Of a stretch of 64,000 nucleotides of DNA, positions 37,079-46,203 are shown piece by piece. The notes below the pieces were generated by a model. That model worked only from the letters and a program-made list of their open reading frames with translations. It had not been told where the DNA came from and did not search any database. The DNA is from Pseudomonas fluorescens (GTDB lineage: Bacteria; Pseudomonadota; Gammaproteobacteria; Pseudomonadales; Pseudomonadaceae). Location of the stretch: positions 1 to 64,000 of the forward strand of contig NZ_CABVGX010000019.1 of NCBI RefSeq assembly GCF_902497625.1, read 5' to 3'. Each line of letters opens with the position of its first letter. Position 1 is the first letter of the stretch. The position numbers and the translations under genes were made by a program.

Positions 37079-38242
37079 ATGAGCTACCCATCCCTGAACT
37101 TCGCCCTCGGTGAAACCATCGACATGCTGCGCGATCAGGTTCAGTCCTTCGTCGCCAAAGAGATCGCTCCACGCGCTGCTCAAATCGACATCGACAACCT
37201 GTTTCCCGCCGATCTGTGGCGCAAATTTGGCGACATGGGCCTGCTCGGTGTGACCGTGCCGGAAGAGTACGGCGGCGCAGGCCTGGGTTACCTGGCGCAC
37301 GTAGTGGCGATGGAAGAAATCAGCCGGGGCTCGGCATCGGTCGCGCTGTCATATGGCGCACATTCCAACCTCTGCGTAAACCAGATCAACCGCAACGGCA
37401 ATCACGAACAGAAAATAAAATACCTGCCCAAGCTGATCAGCGGCGAGCACGTCGGTGCGCTGGCGATGAGCGAGCCGAATGCCGGCTCCGACGTGGTTTC
37501 AATGAAACTGCGGGCCGACAAACGCGGCGACCACTACGTGCTCAATGGCAGCAAAACCTGGATCACCAACGGCCCCGATGCCAGCACTTACGTGATCTAC
37601 GCCAAGACCGACCTGGAAAAAGGCCCGCACGGGATCACCGCCTTTATCGTCGAGCGCGACTGGAAAGGCTTCAGCCGCAGCAACAAATTCGACAAACTCG
37701 GCATGCGCGGTTCGAACACCTGCGAGCTGTTTTTCGACGACGTTGAAGTGCCGCAAGAAAATATTCTCGGCGTGCTCAACGGTGGCGTGAAAGTGCTGAT
37801 GAGCGGGCTCGATTACGAGCGCGTCGTGCTTTCCGGTGGCCCGACCGGGATCATGCAAGCGTGCATGGACCTGATCGTGCCGTACATCCACGACCGCAAG
37901 CAGTTCGGCCAGAGCATCGGCGAGTTCCAGTTGATACAAGGCAAAGTCGCCGACATGTACACCCAGCTCAACGCCAGCCGCGCCTACCTCTACGCGGTCG
38001 CGCAAGCCTGTGAACGCGGGGAAACCACCCGCAAGGACGCCGCCGGCGTGATCCTCTACAGCGCTGAGCGCGCCACGCAAATGGCCCTCGACGCGATCCA
38101 GATTCTGGGCGGTAACGGTTACATCAACGAATTCCCCGCTGGACGTCTGTTGCGTGACGCCAAGCTGTACGAAATCGGCGCCGGCACCAGTGAGATCCGT
38201 CGCATGCTGATCGGCCGCGAACTGTTCAACGAAACGAAATAA
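37079..38242 (+). CDS. liuA: Isovaleryl-CoA dehydrogenase
   Basis: This 387-residue acyl-CoA dehydrogenase oxidises isovaleryl-CoA to 3-methylcrotonyl-CoA. Motifs: [33 protein letters not shown], and [18 protein letters not shown] with the glutamate in the position of the catalytic base of isovaleryl-CoA dehydrogenases. C-terminal [20 protein letters not shown] and [17 protein letters not shown] are standard. The ATG at 37079 follows AAAGG. First gene of liuABCD, behind two LiuR operators. About 98 bp to liuB hold GCTTGAAGCTTGAAGC-type repeats. Confidence 0.95.
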   Translation: MSYPSLNFALGETIDMLRDQVQSFVAKEIAPRAAQIDIDNLFPADLWRKFGDMGLLGVTVPEEYGGAGLGYLAHVVAMEEISRGSASVALSYGAHSNLCVNQINRNGNHEQKIKYLPKLISGEHVGALAMSEPNAGSDVVSMKLRADKRGDHYVLNGSKTWITNGPDASTYVIYAKTDLEKGPHGITAFIVERDWKGFSRSNKFDKLGMRGSNTCELFFDDVEVPQENILGVLNGGVKVLMSGLDYERVVLSGGPTGIMQACMDLIVPYIHDRKQFGQSIGEFQLIQGKVADMYTQLNASRAYLYAVAQACERGETTRKDAAGVILYSAERATQMALDAIQILGGNGYINEFPAGRLLRDAKLYEIGAGTSEIRRMLIGRELFNETK

Positions 38243-38340
38243 ATGTCGTTAGCGGCAAGCGACACGTTCAAGCAGCAAGGAACAAGCGCTCTTGCTTCTG
38301 ACTTGTCGCTTGAAGCTTGAAGCTGCCACGGAGTAGCCCG

Positions 38341-39945
38341 ATGATTTTGCATACCCAGCTCAACCCGCGCTCAGCGGAGTTCGCCAGCAACCGTGCGGCG
38401 ATGCTTGAACAAGTCGACGCGCTGCAGACCCTGCTCGCCAGAGTGCAGCAAGGTGGCGGCGCCAAAGCGCAGGAACGTCATACCTCACGAGGCAAACTGC
38501 TGCCCCGCGAGCGCATCAATCGTTTGCTCGATCCGGGATCCCCATTCCTCGAGATCAGCCAACTCGCCGCCTACGAGGTGTACGGCGAAGACGTTCCGGC
38601 CGCTGGCGTCATTGCCGGGATCGGCCGCGTCGAAGGCGTGGAGTGCATGATTGTCGCCAACGATGCCACGGTCAAAGGTGGCTCGTATTATCCACTGACC
38701 GTGAAAAAACACCTGCGCGCACAGACCATCGCCCAGCAGAACCGACTGCCGTGCATTTATCTGGTGGACTCGGGCGGTGCCAACCTGCCGCGTCAGGACG
38801 AAGTATTTCCGGACCGTGAACACTTCGGTCGGATTTTCTTCAACCAGGCCAACATGAGCGCCATGGGCATTGCGCAAATCGCCGTGGTGATGGGCTCTTG
38901 CACTGCGGGCGGCGCCTATGTGCCAGCGATGGCGGACGAGGCCATCATGGTGCGCCAGCAGGCAACCATATTCCTCGCCGGCCCGCCGTTGGTGAAAGCG
39001 GCGACCGGTGAAGTAGTCAGCGCTGAAGACCTCGGCGGTGCCGATGTGCACTGCAAGATCTCCGGGGTTGCCGACCATTATGCCGAGAGCGACGAACACG
39101 CTCTCGCCATTGCCCGGCGCAGCATCGCCAACCTCAACTGGCGCAAACTTGGCGAAGTCCAGCAACGCACCCCGATCGCCCCGCTGTACGCCAGCGACGA
39201 GTTGTACGGCGTGGTCTCGGCCGACGCCAAGCAACCGTTCGACGTGCGTGAAGTGATCTCGCGGTTGGTCGACGGTTCGGTGTTCGATGAATTCAAGGCG
39301 CTGTTCGGGACCACGCTGGTGTGCGGCTTCGCGCATCTGCACGGTTACCCGATCGCGATCCTCGCCAACAACGGCATCCTCTTCGCCGAAGCCGCGCAAA
39401 AAGGCGCGCACTTCATCGAACTGGCCTGTCAGCGCGGCATTCCTCTGCTGTTCCTGCAGAACATCACCGGCTTCATGGTCGGCCAGAAATACGAGGCCGG
39501 CGGTATCGCCAAGCACGGTGCAAAACTGGTGACTGCCGTCGCCTGCGCCAAGGTGCCCAAGTTCACCGTGATCATCGGCGGCAGCTTCGGCGCCGGTAAC
39601 TACGGGATGTGCGGACGGGCCTACGATCCGCGTTTCCTGTGGATGTGGCCGAACGCGCGCATCGGCGTCATGGGCGCAGAACAAGCCGCCGGCGTGCTGG
39701 CGCAGGTCAAGCGCGAGCAGGCCGAGCGCAGTGGCCAGGTTTTCAGCGCCGAGCAGGAAGCCGAGATCAAGCAACCGATTCTCGATCAGTATGAAAAGCA
39801 GGGTCACCCCTACTACTCCAGCGCGCGACTTTGGGATGACGGTGTCATCGACCCGGCGCAGACCCGCGACGTATTGGCGCTGGCTCTGTCTGCGTCGCTG
39901 AATGCGCCAATCGAACCGAGCCGCTTCGGCGTGTTCCGGATGTGA
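38341..39945 (+). CDS. liuB: Methylcrotonyl-CoA carboxylase carboxyltransferase subunit
   Basis: This 534-residue beta subunit transfers carboxyl from carboxybiotin to 3-methylcrotonyl-CoA. It shows the carboxyltransferase double crotonase fold: [54 protein letters not shown], and in the second half [20 protein letters not shown] and [20 protein letters not shown]. The GGAG site precedes the ATG at 38341. It forms the active complex with the LiuD biotin subunit. An 81-bp repeat element separates it from liuC. Confidence 0.95.
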   Translation: MILHTQLNPRSAEFASNRAAMLEQVDALQTLLARVQQGGGAKAQERHTSRGKLLPRERINRLLDPGSPFLEISQLAAYEVYGEDVPAAGVIAGIGRVEGVECMIVANDATVKGGSYYPLTVKKHLRAQTIAQQNRLPCIYLVDSGGANLPRQDEVFPDREHFGRIFFNQANMSAMGIAQIAVVMGSCTAGGAYVPAMADEAIMVRQQATIFLAGPPLVKAATGEVVSAEDLGGADVHCKISGVADHYAESDEHALAIARRSIANLNWRKLGEVQQRTPIAPLYASDELYGVVSADAKQPFDVREVISRLVDGSVFDEFKALFGTTLVCGFAHLHGYPIAILANNGILFAEAAQKGAHFIELACQRGIPLLFLQNITGFMVGQKYEAGGIAKHGAKLVTAVACAKVPKFTVIIGGSFGAGNYGMCGRAYDPRFLWMWPNARIGVMGAEQAAGVLAQVKREQAERSGQVFSAEQEAEIKQPILDQYEKQGHPYYSSARLWDDGVIDPAQTRDVLALALSASLNAPIEPSRFGVFRM

Positions 39946-39950
39946 TTTTC

Positions 39951-40033
39951 TGTGGGAGCGGGCTTGTGTGGCGAGGGGGGTTGCCCCCGTTCGATTGCGA
40001 AGCAATCGCCATCCCCGGCAATCCCCCCACATG
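39951..40033. repeat. Intergenic repeat hairpin between liuB and liuC
   Basis: TGTGGGAGCGGGCTTGTGTG and the GGTTGCCCCCGTTCGATTGCGAAGCAATCGC-type palindrome (cited by class) form imperfect hairpins. The same GGGGCTTGCCCCCGTT module recurs at 53350-53520. It interrupts the liuABCD transcript and could damp downstream expression. Confidence 0.7.
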
Positions 40034-40053
40034 AGTTGTGGAGACGGACCAAT

Positions 40054-40863
40054 ATGAGTGACTTCAATACCATCGAACTGCTGAACGACCCGCGGGGTTT
40101 TGCCACCCTGTGGCTCAGCCGTGAAGAAAAGAACAACGCCTTCAACGCCGAGATGATCCGCGAGCTGATCCTCGCGCTGGACAAGGTGTCGAGCGACGCC
40201 AGCCTGCGGTTTCTGCTGGTGCGCGGGCGCGGCAAACATTTCAGCGCCGGTGCCGATCTGGCCTGGATGCAGCAATCGGCCGAACTCGATTACCACACCA
40301 ACCTTGATGACGCGCGGGAACTGGCGGAGTTGATGTACAACCTCGCCAAACTGAAAATCCCGACCCTTGCCGTGGTGCAGGGCGCAGCATTCGGCGGCGC
40401 GCTGGGTTTGATCAGTTGCTGTGACATGGCGATTGGTGCCGATGACGCGCAGTTTTGCCTGTCGGAAGTGCGCATCGGCCTGGCCCCTGCGGTGATCAGC
40501 CCGTTCGTGGTGCAGGCCATTGGCGAACGGGCGGCGCGCCGTTATGCCCTGACTGCCGAGCGATTTGGCGGACAACGGGCGCGGGAGATCGGCTTGTTGT
40601 CGGAGAGTTATCCCGCCCCCGAAATGGAGCGGAGTGTCGAGCAATGGATCGACAACCTGTTGCTCAACAGCCCGGCCGCCATGCGCGTCAGCAAGGACCT
40701 GCTGCGCGAAGTGGGTAACGGCGCACTGACGCCGGCGCTGCGCCGCTACACCGAAAATGCGATCGCCCGTATCCGCGTCAGCCCTGAAGGCCAGGAGGGT
40801 TTGCGGGCCTTTCTGCAAAAACGTCCACCCAACTGGCATGCCGCAACCAAGGAGCCGCGTTGA
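40054..40863 (+). CDS. liuC: Methylglutaconyl-CoA hydratase
   Basis: This 269-residue crotonase hydrates 3-methylglutaconyl-CoA to HMG-CoA. Motifs: GKHFSAGADLAWM (oxyanion), AVVQGAAFGGALGLISCCD and LSEVRIGLAPAVISPFVV (catalytic glutamate). The start at 40054 follows GGAG. The stop overlaps the liuD start (ATGA, one-base shift), so the two are translationally coupled. Confidence 0.93.
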   Translation: MSDFNTIELLNDPRGFATLWLSREEKNNAFNAEMIRELILALDKVSSDASLRFLLVRGRGKHFSAGADLAWMQQSAELDYHTNLDDARELAELMYNLAKLKIPTLAVVQGAAFGGALGLISCCDMAIGADDAQFCLSEVRIGLAPAVISPFVVQAIGERAARRYALTAERFGGQRAREIGLLSESYPAPEMERSVEQWIDNLLLNSPAAMRVSKDLLREVGNGALTPALRRYTENAIARIRVSPEGQEGLRAFLQKRPPNWHAATKEPR

Positions 40864-42812
40864 TGAGCGCACCTGTCATTACCACTTTGCTGGTGGCCAA
40901 CCGTGGCGAAATCGCTTGCCGAGTGATGCGCACCGCCAAAGCGTTGGGCCTGACCACCGTGGCCGTGCACAGCGCGACCGACCGTGATGCCCGGCACAGC
41001 CGCGAAGCGGATATTCGCGTAGACCTCGGTGGCAGCAAGGCCGCCGACAGTTATCTGCAAATTGATAAACTGATCGCCGCTGCAAAGGCCAGTGGAGCCC
41101 AGGCGATTCATCCGGGTTACGGTTTCTTGTCTGAGAACGCCGGGTTCGCCCGCGCCATCGAGTCCGCCGGGCTTATCTTCCTTGGCCCGCCCGCCTCGGC
41201 CATCGACGCGATGGGCAGCAAATCCGCAGCCAAGGCGTTGATGGAAACCGCCGGAGTGCCATTGGTGCCGGGTTATCACGGCGAAGCCCAGGACCTCGAC
41301 ACCTTCCGCGATGCCTGCGAACGCATCGGCTACCCGGTGCTGCTCAAGGCCACGGCCGGGGGCGGCGGCAAAGGCATGAAAGTCGTCGAGGAAGTCAGCC
41401 AACTGGCCGAAGCCCTCGCCTCGGCTCAACGCGAAGCGCAGTCCTCGTTTGGCGACTCGCGCATGCTGGTGGAGAAATACCTGCTGAAACCGCGCCACGT
41501 CGAAATCCAGATTTTCGCTGACCAGCTCGGTAACTGTCTGTACCTCAACGAGCGTGATTGCTCGATCCAGCGACGTCACCAGAAAGTCGTCGAAGAGGCC
41601 CCGGCACCCGGGTTGAGCGCAGAACTGCGTCGGGCCATGGGTGAAGCCGCCGTGCGTTCCGCACAAGCCATCGGGTATGTCGGCGCCGGTACTGTAGAGT
41701 TTTTGCTGGATGCGCGCGGTGAGTTTTTCTTCATGGAGATGAACACACGTCTGCAGGTCGAGCATCCCGTCACCGAAGCCATTACCGGGCTCGACCTGGT
41801 CGCCTGGCAAATCCGCGTAGCGCGGGGTGAAGCGCTGCCGATGAGACAGGATCAGGTTCCGCTGCTGGGCCACGCCATTGAAGTGCGTTTGTATGCCGAA
41901 GACCCTGGCAATGATTTCCTCCCCGCGACGGGCCAACTGGAGTTGTATCGCGAATCCGCGCCAGGTCCGGGACGTCGGGTCGACAGCGGTGTTGAAGAAG
42001 GCGACGAGATTTCGCCATTCTATGATCCTATGCTTGGCAAATTGATTGCCTGGGGCGAGGACCGTGAGCAGGCACGCTTGCGATTGCTGAGTATGCTCGA
42101 TGAATTTGCGATTGGCGGGCTCAAGACCAACATCAATTTTCTGCGGCGGATCATCGCTCATCCAGCCTTCGCCGCAGCGGAACTCGATACGGGGTTTATT
42201 CCTCGCTATCACGAGCAATTGCTGCCGCCGGCTGCGGCCCTGAGTGATGAATTCTGGCAAGCCGCCGCGCAGGCGTTTGCGCAAAGCCGGCCGAGCATTC
42301 CCCGTGTCGATGATCCTGCTTCACCGTGGGCGACCAGCAACGGTTTTCGGGTTGGGCTGCCGAGCGAGACGACCCTGCATTTGATGTGCGAAGGTCAGGA
42401 CCGGGCGCTGACGTTGGGCGATGTAGCTTCAGCGCACCTCAACGGCGATCATCTGTCCACCGAGCACAACGGGATGCGCCGCCAGCATCGCGCTATTCGC
42501 AGCGACGACGTTGTTTATCTGCAATGGGAAGGTGAGCTGCGGCGCATCGAATCTTACGACCCGATCAGTGCTGTCGAAGCCAGTCACAGCCATCAGGGCG
42601 GACTGACCGCACCGATGAACGGGAGCATCGTAAGAATTTTGGTTGAACCCGGGCAAACGGTTGAAGCCGGCGCTCAATTGGTGGTGCTGGAAGCAATGAA
42701 GATGGAGCACAGCATTCGCGCGCCGCACGCCGGAGTAATCAGGGCGCTGTATTGCCAGGAAGGCGAAATGGTCAGCGAGGGCGCTGCGCTGGTAGAACTG
42801 GAGGAAGCGTGA
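40863..42812 (+). CDS. liuD: Methylcrotonyl-CoA carboxylase biotin subunit
   Basis: This 649-residue alpha subunit has a biotin carboxylase domain (VANRGEIACRVMRTAKALGL, KATAGGGGKGMKVV, FFMEMNTRLQVEHPVTEAIT) and, near the C-terminus, a biotin-carrier domain with LVVLEAMKMEHSIRAPHAGV, the lysine of AMKM being the biotin site. It carboxylates biotin with bicarbonate and ATP for LiuB. It is the last gene of the liuABCD operon; a short gap and the convergent repressor gene follow. Confidence 0.95.
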   Translation: MSAPVITTLLVANRGEIACRVMRTAKALGLTTVAVHSATDRDARHSREADIRVDLGGSKAADSYLQIDKLIAAAKASGAQAIHPGYGFLSENAGFARAIESAGLIFLGPPASAIDAMGSKSAAKALMETAGVPLVPGYHGEAQDLDTFRDACERIGYPVLLKATAGGGGKGMKVVEEVSQLAEALASAQREAQSSFGDSRMLVEKYLLKPRHVEIQIFADQLGNCLYLNERDCSIQRRHQKVVEEAPAPGLSAELRRAMGEAAVRSAQAIGYVGAGTVEFLLDARGEFFFMEMNTRLQVEHPVTEAITGLDLVAWQIRVARGEALPMRQDQVPLLGHAIEVRLYAEDPGNDFLPATGQLELYRESAPGPGRRVDSGVEEGDEISPFYDPMLGKLIAWGEDREQARLRLLSMLDEFAIGGLKTNINFLRRIIAHPAFAAAELDTGFIPRYHEQLLPPAAALSDEFWQAAAQAFAQSRPSIPRVDDPASPWATSNGFRVGLPSETTLHLMCEGQDRALTLGDVASAHLNGDHLSTEHNGMRRQHRAIRSDDVVYLQWEGELRRIESYDPISAVEASHSHQGGLTAPMNGSIVRILVEPGQTVEAGAQLVVLEAMKMEHSIRAPHAGVIRALYCQEGEMVSEGAALVELEEA

Positions 42813-42851
42813 AATGAAGATCGGTCCTGCAGTTGCGCAGAACCGGTCTGA

Positions 42852-43499
42852 CTAGAATCGGGCAGTCGCCTGGACCACCACGCCGATAATTCGGCACGTT
42901 TCGGTGAACAGCGCTTTCGGATAAGTGGGATTGAGCGGGACCAGGTAACGCTGACCGCCCTCTTCGATCAACTTGCGGAAAGTCGCTTCGCTGCTGTCGG
43001 GCCACTGCACAATCAGCATTTTTCCCGGTTCCGGGACAATGTCCGGATCGACCAGAATCATCATGCCTTCGCTGATACTGAGGCCGCTGGGTGCGGTCAT
43101 CGCATCGCCCACCACTCTCAGCCAGAACGCTGCGCCCCGGGCGTGGTAATCGGTCAATTCGAACTGCGGCTTGCGGTACACGGTCCGCTCGCCGTCGCGT
43201 ACCTCGCCAGTCTCCCGCCAGTCGCTGACCGGGTAACGGAAGAACGGATTGTATTTTTGCACGAGGTCCTGACTTTCATCCGCAGCAGGGTCCGGCTCCC
43301 TGATGACCAGTGCCACTTCGAGAAACTCCATGCCAAGCGCGCGAAGTACTCGATTCATGTCATCGATACCCGGCTCACGACGTTTATTCAGCCAATGCCC
43401 TACGCCGCCCTGGGACATACCGAGGCGATCGGCGAGAACTTCCTGAGTGATTTTCAGCTCACTCATCTTGGCTTTGACCAGCTCTATCCATTTATCCAT
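42852..43499 (-). CDS. S24-family repressor with lost peptidase dyad (PrtR/CI-like)
   Basis: This 215-residue protein begins MDKWIELVKAKMSELKITQE with a Cro/CI-type helix-turn-helix (GMSQGGVGHWLNKRREPG), then an S24/LexA-like domain. In active members the domain has G-D-S-M and F-K-K-L, the Ser and Lys of the autoproteolysis dyad. Here the sites read VVGDAMTAP and ATFRKLIEE, so both residues are replaced (Ala, Arg). It can probably bind DNA but not cleave itself. The ATG at 43499 fits homology to PrtR. No phage or pyocin genes adjoin. It is divergent from a DUF3077 gene. Confidence 0.85.
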   Translation of the reverse strand: MDKWIELVKAKMSELKITQEVLADRLGMSQGGVGHWLNKRREPGIDDMNRVLRALGMEFLEVALVIREPDPAADESQDLVQKYNPFFRYPVSDWRETGEVRDGERTVYRKPQFELTDYHARGAAFWLRVVGDAMTAPSGLSISEGMMILVDPDIVPEPGKMLIVQWPDSSEATFRKLIEEGGQRYLVPLNPTYPKALFTETCRIIGVVVQATARF

Positions 43500-43569
43500 G
43501 GGCGGTACGATACGTGGGCGACTCCCGCCTGCAAAACACACATTGTAGTAGTTAAATGCTGGTAACAAA

Positions 43570-43580
43570 TACAGCCTGTA
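43570..43580. promoter_or_regulatory. Palindrome in the repressor/DUF3077 divergent promoter
   Basis: TACAGCCTGTA is an 11-bp dyad 71 bp before the repressor start and 43 bp before the DUF3077 start. It is a candidate operator for the S24-type repressor. One copy only was seen. Confidence 0.4.
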
Positions 43581-43622
43581 CTAAGATTGGATGACGGATA
43601 TCAGTCTTTCAAGGAGTGGACC

Positions 43623-43964
43623 ATGACCCCGTCAATCCCCAGCCACGACATACCCGACGTACCCATCGACACTTCGCTCACCTCTGCAAAAGGCTCCGCT
43701 GCCGCTCAGCGCGCGCTGGACTATTACTTGAAACCGGCTGTTTCAGATGAGGTGGTCGAGGATCGGTTCTTTGATGTAAGCCGCAATATCAGCAGCGAAG
43801 AGGCCTTGGTGCATGCAACGGATTTGCTACGTTGTGCAGCTGCCATTGCCTACGAGTCGGCCAGCCATCTGCAGGGCGTCAACCGAGACCTGGCTTTTTC
43901 CACAGTGCACATGATCGACATGGCGAAAGCGATGGTCGACCGTTCCTTGCAAGGGGGCAAATAA
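43623..43964 (+). CDS. DUF3077 family protein
   Basis: This 113-residue soluble protein has RFFDVSRNISSEEALVHATD and LLRCAAAIAYESASHL, the layout of DUF3077, a family found mainly in Pseudomonas. The family has no assigned function known to me. AAGGAG precedes the ATG at 43623. It is divergent from the S24 repressor gene and is followed by the PrrF RNA gene. Confidence 0.8.
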   Translation: MTPSIPSHDIPDVPIDTSLTSAKGSAAAQRALDYYLKPAVSDEVVEDRFFDVSRNISSEEALVHATDLLRCAAAIAYESASHLQGVNRDLAFSTVHMIDMAKAMVDRSLQGGK

Positions 43965-44025
43965 AGCTGGAGGATTTTCAGAACGTCGCCGAGACGCAGT
44001 AATCCTATAGCGGCGATAAAATCAT

Positions 44026-44059
44026 TTGACTTGCAAACGAGAATGATTATTATTGCATG
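44026..44059 (+). promoter_or_regulatory. Fur-regulated promoter of prrF
   Basis: -35 TTGACT (44026-44031) and -10 TATTAT (44048-44053) have a 16-bp spacer. GAGAATGATTATTATTGCAT (44039-44058) matches a Fur box and covers the -10, so iron-loaded Fur would block transcription. Confidence 0.88.
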
Positions 44060-44173
44060 CAGCTGGTCGCGAGATCAGTCGATTGTCCAGGTGACCTTAG
44101 GTCGGTCTCCTGAACGATCTCCTCATCAGGCTAATCACGGTTTTTGACCCGGCTTTTCGCCGGGTCTTTTTTT
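44060..44173 (+). ncRNA. prrF: Iron-responsive small RNA PrrF
   Basis: This transcript of about 114 nt has the PrrF family features: the 5' region AGCTGGTCGCGAGATCAG, the conserved CTCCTCATCAGGCTAATCAC with the run TTTTTGACCC, and a Rho-independent terminator. In pseudomonads PrrF lowers synthesis of non-essential iron proteins under iron starvation. Only one copy is seen here; P. aeruginosa has two in tandem, while other species have them at separate loci. The 5' end is set from the promoter. Confidence 0.9.
44146..44173 (+). terminator. Terminator of prrF
   Basis: Stem GACCCGGC / GCCGGGTC with loop TTTTC and a run of seven T. Confidence 0.93.
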
Positions 44174-44448
44174 GCCGGTTATTCCGGCTTTACCTTCAGG
44201 CTAATGAAGTCTTAGGGGGTGGCTAATCCAATGGCGCGGATGATAGCAAAGGAACATTAAATGGCAATACAGCCCCGTCATCATTGGTCAAAACTAATCA
44301 AAAATAGCACTTGAGAATCAATCGCGCAGTCTCTAAGCTGCGCCGGCGTCAGGGAAGACGCCCCCCTATTTACTGCGCATTTTGTACCGATTCCCTCCTC
44401 TTCAGCGTGTAAAGTAGCAGCCATAAAAATCATATTCAGGAACCGATT
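44174..44448. other. Gene-free region between prrF and the carboxypeptidase gene
   Basis: These 275 bp are AT-richer than the flanking genes and show no convincing frame, RNA or repeat. They probably hold the promoter of the M14 peptidase gene. Confidence 0.4.
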
Positions 44449-45600
44449 ATGACCGTGGCTAAATCCTCATTCGGCATCAGTGCAAACTTCGACAGCGGCA
44501 ATATCGAAGTGCTGGACATCAGCAATCCGCTCCAAGCGCTGCTCGCCATTCGGCCCGACACTCGCAGCAAGCATTTCCAGTGGTTTCATTTTAAGGCCAG
44601 CGGCCTGCATGTGGGTCAAGAGCACTGGTTTCGTCTGAACAATGCCAGCCAGTCTTCCTATAACAAAGCCTGGGACGGTTACCAGGCGGTCGCCTCTTAC
44701 GATCACGTCAACTGGTTCCGGGTGCCGACAATCTTCGAAGGCGATTGCCTGCGTTTCAGCCTCGAAGCCACCGCCACGCACGCATGGTTTGCTTATTTCG
44801 AACCTTACAGCCGCGGTCGCCATGACTGGCTCATCGAGCAGGCGCTGACCAAGGCCGGCGCCGAACTGCTGGCCACCGGCAAGAGCGTTGAGGGCCGTGA
44901 CATTCAGCTGCTGCGTAAAGGCAGCGGTGCTGAAGGCCAGCGCAAAGTCTGGATGATTGCGCAGCAACACCCGGGTGAGCACATGGCCGAGTGGTTCATG
45001 GAAGGGGTGATCGAACGCCTGGAAAATCACGATGATCCGGTCATGCAGAAACTGCTCGCCGGCGCCGACCTGTACCTGGTGCCAAACATGAACCCGGACG
45101 GCGCCTTCCACGGCCATTTGCGCACCAATGCCATGGGCCAGGACCTGAACCGGGCCTGGCAGAGCGCCAGCCAGGAAATCAGTCCGGAGGTGCTGTTCGC
45201 TCAACAGCAAATGGAAAAGTACGGCGTCGACCTGTTCCTCGACATCCATGGCGATGAAGAAATCCCCTACGTCTTCACGGCCGGATGTGAAGGCAACCCG
45301 GGCTACACACCGCGTCTGGAAAAACTCGAAGAGCATTTTCGTGGCCATCTGAAGAACCTGACCAAGGACTTCCAGACCAAATACGGTTACACCCGCGACC
45401 TGCCCGGCAAAGCCAACATGACCCTCGCGTGCAACAGCGTCGGCGAAAAATTCGACTGCCTGTCATTGACCCTGGAGATGCCTTTCAAGGACAACAATGA
45501 CAAGCCCGACCCGCTGACGGGCTGGTCCGGCAAACGTTCGAAGCAATTGGGCAAGGACGTGCTGACGACCGTGGCGGAGATGGTCGATCACTTGCGCTGA
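44449..45600 (+). CDS. M14-family carboxypeptidase, cytosolic CCP/Nna1-like type
   Basis: This 383-residue protein has an N-terminal beta-sandwich domain (residues 1-125: WFHFKASGLHVGQEHWFRLN, YDHVNWFRVPT) and an M14 peptidase domain. Zinc ligands: MIAQQHPGEHMAEWF (HxxE) and FLDIHGDEEIPYVF (His); the catalytic glutamate is in LSLTLEMPFK, and NMNPDGAFHGHLRTNAMGQD is the conserved core. The two-domain layout is that of the CCP family. The bacterial substrate is unknown. It has no signal peptide, so it acts in the cytoplasm. Confidence 0.88.
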   Translation: MTVAKSSFGISANFDSGNIEVLDISNPLQALLAIRPDTRSKHFQWFHFKASGLHVGQEHWFRLNNASQSSYNKAWDGYQAVASYDHVNWFRVPTIFEGDCLRFSLEATATHAWFAYFEPYSRGRHDWLIEQALTKAGAELLATGKSVEGRDIQLLRKGSGAEGQRKVWMIAQQHPGEHMAEWFMEGVIERLENHDDPVMQKLLAGADLYLVPNMNPDGAFHGHLRTNAMGQDLNRAWQSASQEISPEVLFAQQQMEKYGVDLFLDIHGDEEIPYVFTAGCEGNPGYTPRLEKLEEHFRGHLKNLTKDFQTKYGYTRDLPGKANMTLACNSVGEKFDCLSLTLEMPFKDNNDKPDPLTGWSGKRSKQLGKDVLTTVAEMVDHLR

Positions 45601-45663
45601 GCGAGGGTCTGACGATGCAGGCTGCGCCAGCTCTGAAGCGTGGCGAAGCCTGCAGATCGGCAA

Positions 45664-46128
45664 TTATCCGGCTGCGATCCGCACGCAATCCTCCGGCCCC
45701 AGCAAACGCCCATCTTCGGCGCGTAATTCCAGCGGTCGTACCGGCTGACCCTGAAGGCGATCGACCACCCGGGAATGCGCCTCTCCTTCCTCGAAGAAAA
45801 AAGCCTCGCCCCACTGCCGCAGACCGACGATCAGCGGGAACAGCCCTTTGCCTTTCTCCGTCAGCACATATTCCTGATACGCGCTGCCATCCGACGCTGG
45901 CACCAGATCGAAAATCCCGTGGGTCACCAAGGTGCGCAAACGAGCGGACAGAATATTTTTCGCCATGCCCAAACTGCGCTGAAACTCTCCAAACCGGCAG
46001 ACTCCATCGAACGCATCGCGCACCAGCAACAACGACCACCAGTCGCCAATGGCATCCAGTGAGCGCGCAACCGGGCACTCGGCATTTTCCATACTCGTTC
46101 GCTTGGCCACGAAGACACTCTCCAACAC
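45664..46128 (-). CDS. HxlR-family transcriptional regulator
   Basis: This 154-residue protein has the HxlR winged helix: ECPVARSLDAIGDWWSLLLV, GEFQRSLGMAKNILSARLRT, EYVLTEKGKGLFPLI. The ATG choice is uncertain (MENAECP at 46092 is an alternative). It is divergent from an MFS transporter gene (75 bp gap) whose promoter region holds two GGTT-N9-AACC dyads, so it most likely represses the transporter. Confidence 0.87.
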   Translation of the reverse strand: MLESVFVAKRTSMENAECPVARSLDAIGDWWSLLLVRDAFDGVCRFGEFQRSLGMAKNILSARLRTLVTHGIFDLVPASDGSAYQEYVLTEKGKGLFPLIVGLRQWGEAFFFEEGEAHSRVVDRLQGQPVRPLELRAEDGRLLGPEDCVRIAAG

Positions 46129-46132
46129 AAAT

Positions 46133-46190
46133 GTGGTTGCAATATAAAACCGGACTCTCTACCGTTCAACTGGTTTTATTTAGAAACCAC
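46133..46190. promoter_or_regulatory. Paired dyads between the HxlR and MFS genes
   Basis: GTGGTT-N7-AAAACC (46133-46151) and GGTTTT-N7-AACCAC (46172-46190) are mirror images with a 20-bp gap. Each also reads GGTT-N9-AACC. They are strong candidates for two HxlR dimer sites covering both promoters. Confidence 0.7.
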
Positions 46191-46203
46191 TTTGGAGTTG
46201 CGC

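Noticed and set aside
38485..40872. 795-codon open frame opposite liuB and liuC
   Set aside because: It spans two well-supported genes and their repeat-bearing gap; composition is His/Arg/Gln-rich as in shadow frames.
42852..43964. Prophage or pyocin locus suggested by the PrtR-like repressor
   Set aside because: No lysis, tail, integrase or prtN genes nearby; the flanks are metabolic genes and prrF.
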